Both the position numbers and the translations under genes were made by a program. From UBA1952 sp965246765 (GTDB lineage Bacteria; Bacteroidota; Bacteroidia; Chitinophagales; Chitinophagaceae): a DNA stretch of 64,000 nucleotides. A model generated the notes under the pieces. That model ran no database searches. It was not told the DNA's origin and saw only the letters and a program-made list of their open reading frames with translations. Below are positions 61,087-64,000 of this stretch, one piece after another; within the stretch, counting starts at the first letter, position 1; each line of letters opens with the position of its first letter. Where the stretch lies: positions 295,561 through 359,560 of the forward strand of contig CBDFFJ010000008.1 in assembly GCA_965246765.1 (NCBI GenBank), read 5' to 3'.

Positions 61087-61326
61087 GCCAAAAATAGGTT
61101 TATGGTTTGTGGGTCTGGGAAAAAGTTACTAACATTCGCGCGCTAGGATTTATTTGGCGATGGTCTACTACGCATGGTGCTGTCTCAAACGCTCCTTGTA
61201 AATGCCGAATGTGCGGCGCGGCGTATGAACTCTGCACAGACGAAAAAGCAAAGAGGCAAAGGCTATTCAACCTTTGCGCTCCTTACTACCGCTCCGTCTG
61301 CGATATGTTACGAAGTCTATTGGCTG
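61087..61326. other. Gene-free interval in the mobile element
   Basis: 240 bp between two minus-strand genes. No hairpin or promoter stands out beyond AT-rich stretches; a plus-strand Cys-containing frame (61107-61376) overlaps the acidic gene and is not called. Confidence 0.4.
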
Positions 61327-61569
61327 TTATTCATCGTCTTCTTCTTCGTCGTCTTCCTCCTCATGGTCTTCAATGAGGTCTTGAATCTGGCGGAAGGCAT
61401 CCCTTTCTTCTTTTGTGTAGGTGATGGATAGCGTGATGCTTTCCTCATCTTCGTCCGCATCCGCGTCTGTGATGGTATGGTCAAGCGAGTGCTCAGCAAT
61501 CACCGATGCTACTGCTGCGAATACGCCTTGCGGCACTACGATTTCTTCTTTTCTTACTGTGGTCTTCAT
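61327..61569 (-). CDS. Short acidic-tailed protein of the mobile element
   Basis: Product of 80 residues from the ATG at 61569; an upstream in-frame start at 61623 is possible. It begins MKTTVRKEEIVVPQGVFAAV and ends in a run of Asp/Glu (EEEDDEEEDDE). No family recognised. Acidic tails can mimic DNA or bind basic proteins. It has its own place between two larger genes of the element. Confidence 0.6.
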   Translation of the reverse strand: MKTTVRKEEIVVPQGVFAAVASVIAEHSLDHTITDADADEDEESITLSITYTKEERDAFRQIQDLIEDHEEEDDEEEDDE

Positions 61570-61805
61570 TGCTTTTTTGTTTAGGTTTAAGGTTGGGGAT
61601 TGATTGGTACGTCCGGCGTTCATACAGTGTTTTGTTACTGCTTTTTGTTACGGTTTAAATTGAGTGCATACGATTACTATTGTTGCTGCGTTTGGTTGTT
61701 ACGTCATATGTTAAGGGCTGCCTCCTTCAGCCTTATTGCTACTGGAATGATTGCAGTTTGGTAAGAATGATTGGCGACTAATAGTCGCATCGGTTCATCT
61801 TGGTC

Positions 61806-63974
61806 TTACAGCAATAGCTCGCTTCCGTCCCAGCCAAAATCAAAGTCGTCCAGTTTACGCCTGTTTGCAGTTTGAGACTTGTTGAAACGTCCGGCTTGCT
61901 GGGTCGGAGCATTCGTTGAATACTGACGTTGCGTTACCTGCGGTTGAGCGCCTAATACAAGGTTTGGCGCTGTCGGCTGGCAAGATTTACCCGAAATAGC
62001 CTTTTGTGGTTCTCGCACCTGCGGAGCATTTCCCAAAACTTGCTGACCTATCGCTTTTGCCGGCGAATTCAGGACGCGCATACTCTTAACCTTTGCCGGA
62101 AGCATCTTCTTCTTTGCACCATCCACGATGTTGTAGTAGATGTAAGCCCCGGCAAAGACACCGCCGACAATTAGCAGCGCTTCGCCAAATGCATACTCAC
62201 CCGATTCGGTATTCTTTTTACTCTTTGCCTTTTTGCTGGCTTTGCCGGACGACTTACCAGAGTGAGCATTATCGGGTGATAACACGGCGCTTAATCCGCT
62301 CAATCCTTCACTACTGCCGGAATGATTTTCTGAGACGGCATTGCCGGCATCACTCATTTGCATGTGGAGCAGTTCAAGTTTCAGCGGCAGTCTTGCGGTA
62401 GCACGCTGAGGGGTAAAAAGGAGTGGCGTGCGCTGCTCGCTAATCAGGTCCACCTCCTCTTTAGTCCGTTGCGATTCGGCGTTGGTTAACCGCACTTCAT
62501 CAATGTGCGCATCATCTGCCTCGTCTGCCATAGCAGTAACAGCTCGTGCTTCGCTGGTTTCATCATCATCGTTATCCCTGCATTCCGAAGCGGCTTCATC
62601 ACAGACATTATCGCTTACTACAGTTGCCGCTTGTGCCTGCGGCTTTACAAAGCCTTTATTGCTGCGCGTTGTTGCCGCGTTCCTAACTTCCGCGCTGCTT
62701 TTTTCATAAAGCGGCTCCTCAAAAATAGGAATCTCAGATGCGACATTGAACCTGCCATGATGATAGGCGATGCCGTCCACCACCTTGATGATAAAATCGC
62801 AGTTGTGCGTCAGGGCCTGGTCGCCTTTGAAGTTGCCGCCTTTTGTTGCCTGCACAATGCCAACAAAAGACTTCGTGGAATTCTCACTTTTTAGCAGCTC
62901 CAGAAAATCATTGTCAATGCCCGCATTGTTGATGCTGTCAATAAAGACAAAGTCGCAGTTCTTCTTAGAGAGATATTCACGGATAGCATCCCGGTCGCGC
63001 GTTTCTACAACAGTGACTTTAGAGCCGCCGATGTCCTTGAACTTCTCTTGCAGCGTTACGCTTTCTCCTTCCTCCGCCGCTATGTAAACTACCTTGCCGA
63101 AGTGTTCTTGCAGGTAGTCCGCAAAGCGAATGGAGAAGTTGCTTTTGCCGCCTTTAGGCAGGCCCCAAATAAGACCGGCGAAGAGCTTGGAAGGCGTGCC
63201 GATTAGCTCTTTGAACTTGCCGCTGAATGGCAGGCATTCAAAGGTCTTTGCAATCAGGTCGTCGCCTGTGAACTCTTTAATCTTACGCTCCGGCTTAGGT
63301 GCAGCAGCAGGGGCAGGCGATGGCAGATCGCTTGCTTTTACAGATTCTTCCGGCATTGGTGAGCCTGCATTATTCGCCGGTTGCTTGACACTATGTTTCT
63401 CCGGTATTTCAGCATGAACAACCTTATCAGCATCAAGCACCTTATCAAAATTGAGCGGCTTGTGGGCTTGGATTTTCTGAACCTTCGTTACGGCAACAGC
63501 AGGAGGTATTGGTTCAACATGCGTCGGTGCTGTTTTCGTGCCAATCGGATCGCTTTGGGCTGTGATGGCAGGCGCTGGCGCGGAGTGAGCTACTTGGGCC
63601 GGCTTAGGCGTTGCACTCTCGCCAGTCGTAGGAATCAGCGGGCCGAACTGTTTTTCGTAGTTAACCCGCAATTCCTCATAACTCATCTTGAATGCTGACG
63701 GTTTAGAAGCAGGCACGCCGGCGAGACCCGAAGCATTTTGAGCCGCACTCTTTTTGGCTACTGCGTCTCCTTCCTGCTGCCCCTGCCTCCCGCCTGTCAT
63801 CTGTGCTACTGCTTCTCCTTCTCCCTTTCTTCGCTTCTCCAGCTCCTTGACATACTTATAAGCCGTGCTTTTGCCGATGCCCAGCTCGTCGCCGATTTGC
63901 TTAAAGCTATCGCCTCGCAGGTGCATGACGTATGCCCGCTCTTTTATGTCCAATCCGGTTGTTGCACTACTCAT
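61806..63974 (-). CDS. HTH / RecA-like P-loop ATPase / membrane-segment protein
   Basis: Product of 722 residues with an unusual order. Residues about 8-50 are a resolvase/Hin-type helix-turn-helix (LRGDSFKQIGDELGIGKSTAYKYVKELE). Residues 51-235 are a low-complexity Ala/Pro/Lys linker. Residues about 240-420 are a RecA/RepA/RadA-like ATPase with Walker A GLPKGGKS at 271-278 and Walker B DFVFIDS near 350, followed by FVGIVQATKGGNFKG. An acidic disordered stretch follows (DNDDDETSEA), then one hydrophobic segment (ALLIVGGVFAGAYIYYNIV, near residue 615) and a basic tail. It may be a replication or partition ATPase of the element. I know of no described protein with this arrangement. Confidence 0.75.
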   Translation of the reverse strand: MSSATTGLDIKERAYVMHLRGDSFKQIGDELGIGKSTAYKYVKELEKRRKGEGEAVAQMTGGRQGQQEGDAVAKKSAAQNASGLAGVPASKPSAFKMSYEELRVNYEKQFGPLIPTTGESATPKPAQVAHSAPAPAITAQSDPIGTKTAPTHVEPIPPAVAVTKVQKIQAHKPLNFDKVLDADKVVHAEIPEKHSVKQPANNAGSPMPEESVKASDLPSPAPAAAPKPERKIKEFTGDDLIAKTFECLPFSGKFKELIGTPSKLFAGLIWGLPKGGKSNFSIRFADYLQEHFGKVVYIAAEEGESVTLQEKFKDIGGSKVTVVETRDRDAIREYLSKKNCDFVFIDSINNAGIDNDFLELLKSENSTKSFVGIVQATKGGNFKGDQALTHNCDFIIKVVDGIAYHHGRFNVASEIPIFEEPLYEKSSAEVRNAATTRSNKGFVKPQAQAATVVSDNVCDEAASECRDNDDDETSEARAVTAMADEADDAHIDEVRLTNAESQRTKEEVDLISEQRTPLLFTPQRATARLPLKLELLHMQMSDAGNAVSENHSGSSEGLSGLSAVLSPDNAHSGKSSGKASKKAKSKKNTESGEYAFGEALLIVGGVFAGAYIYYNIVDGAKKKMLPAKVKSMRVLNSPAKAIGQQVLGNAPQVREPQKAISGKSCQPTAPNLVLGAQPQVTQRQYSTNAPTQQAGRFNKSQTANRRKLDDFDFGWDGSELLL

Positions 63975-64000
63975 TTAACGTTCATTTGTGTAATAAAAAA

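Larger units (their letters stand above)
59270..64000. mobile_element. Integrated mobile element at tRNA-Leu (left part)
   Basis: Starts at the tRNA-Leu 3' end and runs off the window. All four genes lie on the minus strand: serine recombinase, a small protein overlapping its start, a short acidic protein and an HTH/RecA-like ATPase. Base composition looks more AT-rich than the flanking chromosome. The other end and any transfer genes are outside the window, so element class (IME, ICE or integrated plasmid) is open. The exact junction could lie inside the tRNA 3' half. Confidence 0.7.

Noticed and set aside
61107..61376. Plus-strand Cys-containing frame in the mobile element
   Set aside because: It overlaps the acidic protein gene, has no clear start signal and its Cys spacing fits no zinc finger with confidence.

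Overview
The window reads as chromosomal DNA of a Bacteroidota, most likely a Chitinophagaceae-type bacterium. This rests on two secreted proteins with C-terminal type IX secretion (T9SS) sorting domains, TAnnTTTG-type -7 promoter boxes, an HYC_CC_PP-family protein, an LptD with an OstA-like N-terminus, a HMA/TonB-receptor metal cluster, and small proteins typical of that phylum. No sequence search was possible; assignments come from motifs and known family architecture.

Layout. 1-4800: envelope genes (partial lptD, divergent amidase, EGF-like lipoprotein) and a class III PHA synthase. 4839-11062: an unrecognised 521-residue protein, an Nramp metal transporter fused to a universal stress domain, and a BlaI/BlaR1 regulatory pair followed by a headless copy of the BlaR1 tail. 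11165-13636: housekeeping trpS and a CCA-adding enzyme. 13717-28983: secreted phosphatase-like and haem enzymes: a phytase-like T9SS protein, two MauG-type di-haem peroxidases on opposite strands, a small cytochrome c and a T9SS purple acid phosphatase, with a minus-strand set (LpxH-like phosphatase, glycosyltransferase, GH1) between them. 29174-38933: about ten redox enzymes and regulators (MDR, NmrA/QorB-like, AraC, NTF2-like, SDR, AKR, HxlR, OYE, Crp/Fnr, ECF sigma with YCII partner), which looks like a stress/electrophile island. 39116-44371: a shortened KdpD, a KdpE, Kup and a porin: a potassium unit without the Kdp ATPase. 44498-48124: a very long multi-PAS histidine kinase. 48295-55435: GH19 enzyme and a probable transition-metal cluster (outer-membrane protein, HMA protein, HYC_CC_PP protein, His-rich protein, TonB receptor) with a thiolase inserted. 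55502-58842: glutamate dehydrogenase with a 49-residue membrane protein, and ccmB-ccmC-ccmD.

Right end. tRNA-Gly(GCC) and tRNA-Leu(TAA) at 59015-59269 are followed by an integrated element. A large serine recombinase converges on tRNA-Leu; its reading frame passes through the tRNA terminator and stops in the anticodon loop. The element continues off the window with a small partner protein, a short acidic protein and a 722-residue HTH / RecA-like ATPase / membrane-segment protein that I do not recognise as a described architecture.

The least explained non-coding structure is a 21-bp tandem array at 52657-52835: nine perfectly phased units with palindromic GGGGnGCCCC cores, open in both strands as heptapeptide repeats, upstream of the TonB receptor. 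Other notable sites are a perfect 14-bp inverted repeat in front of hxlR, a DtxR/MntR-like palindrome beside the Nramp start, and a BlaI-type operator.
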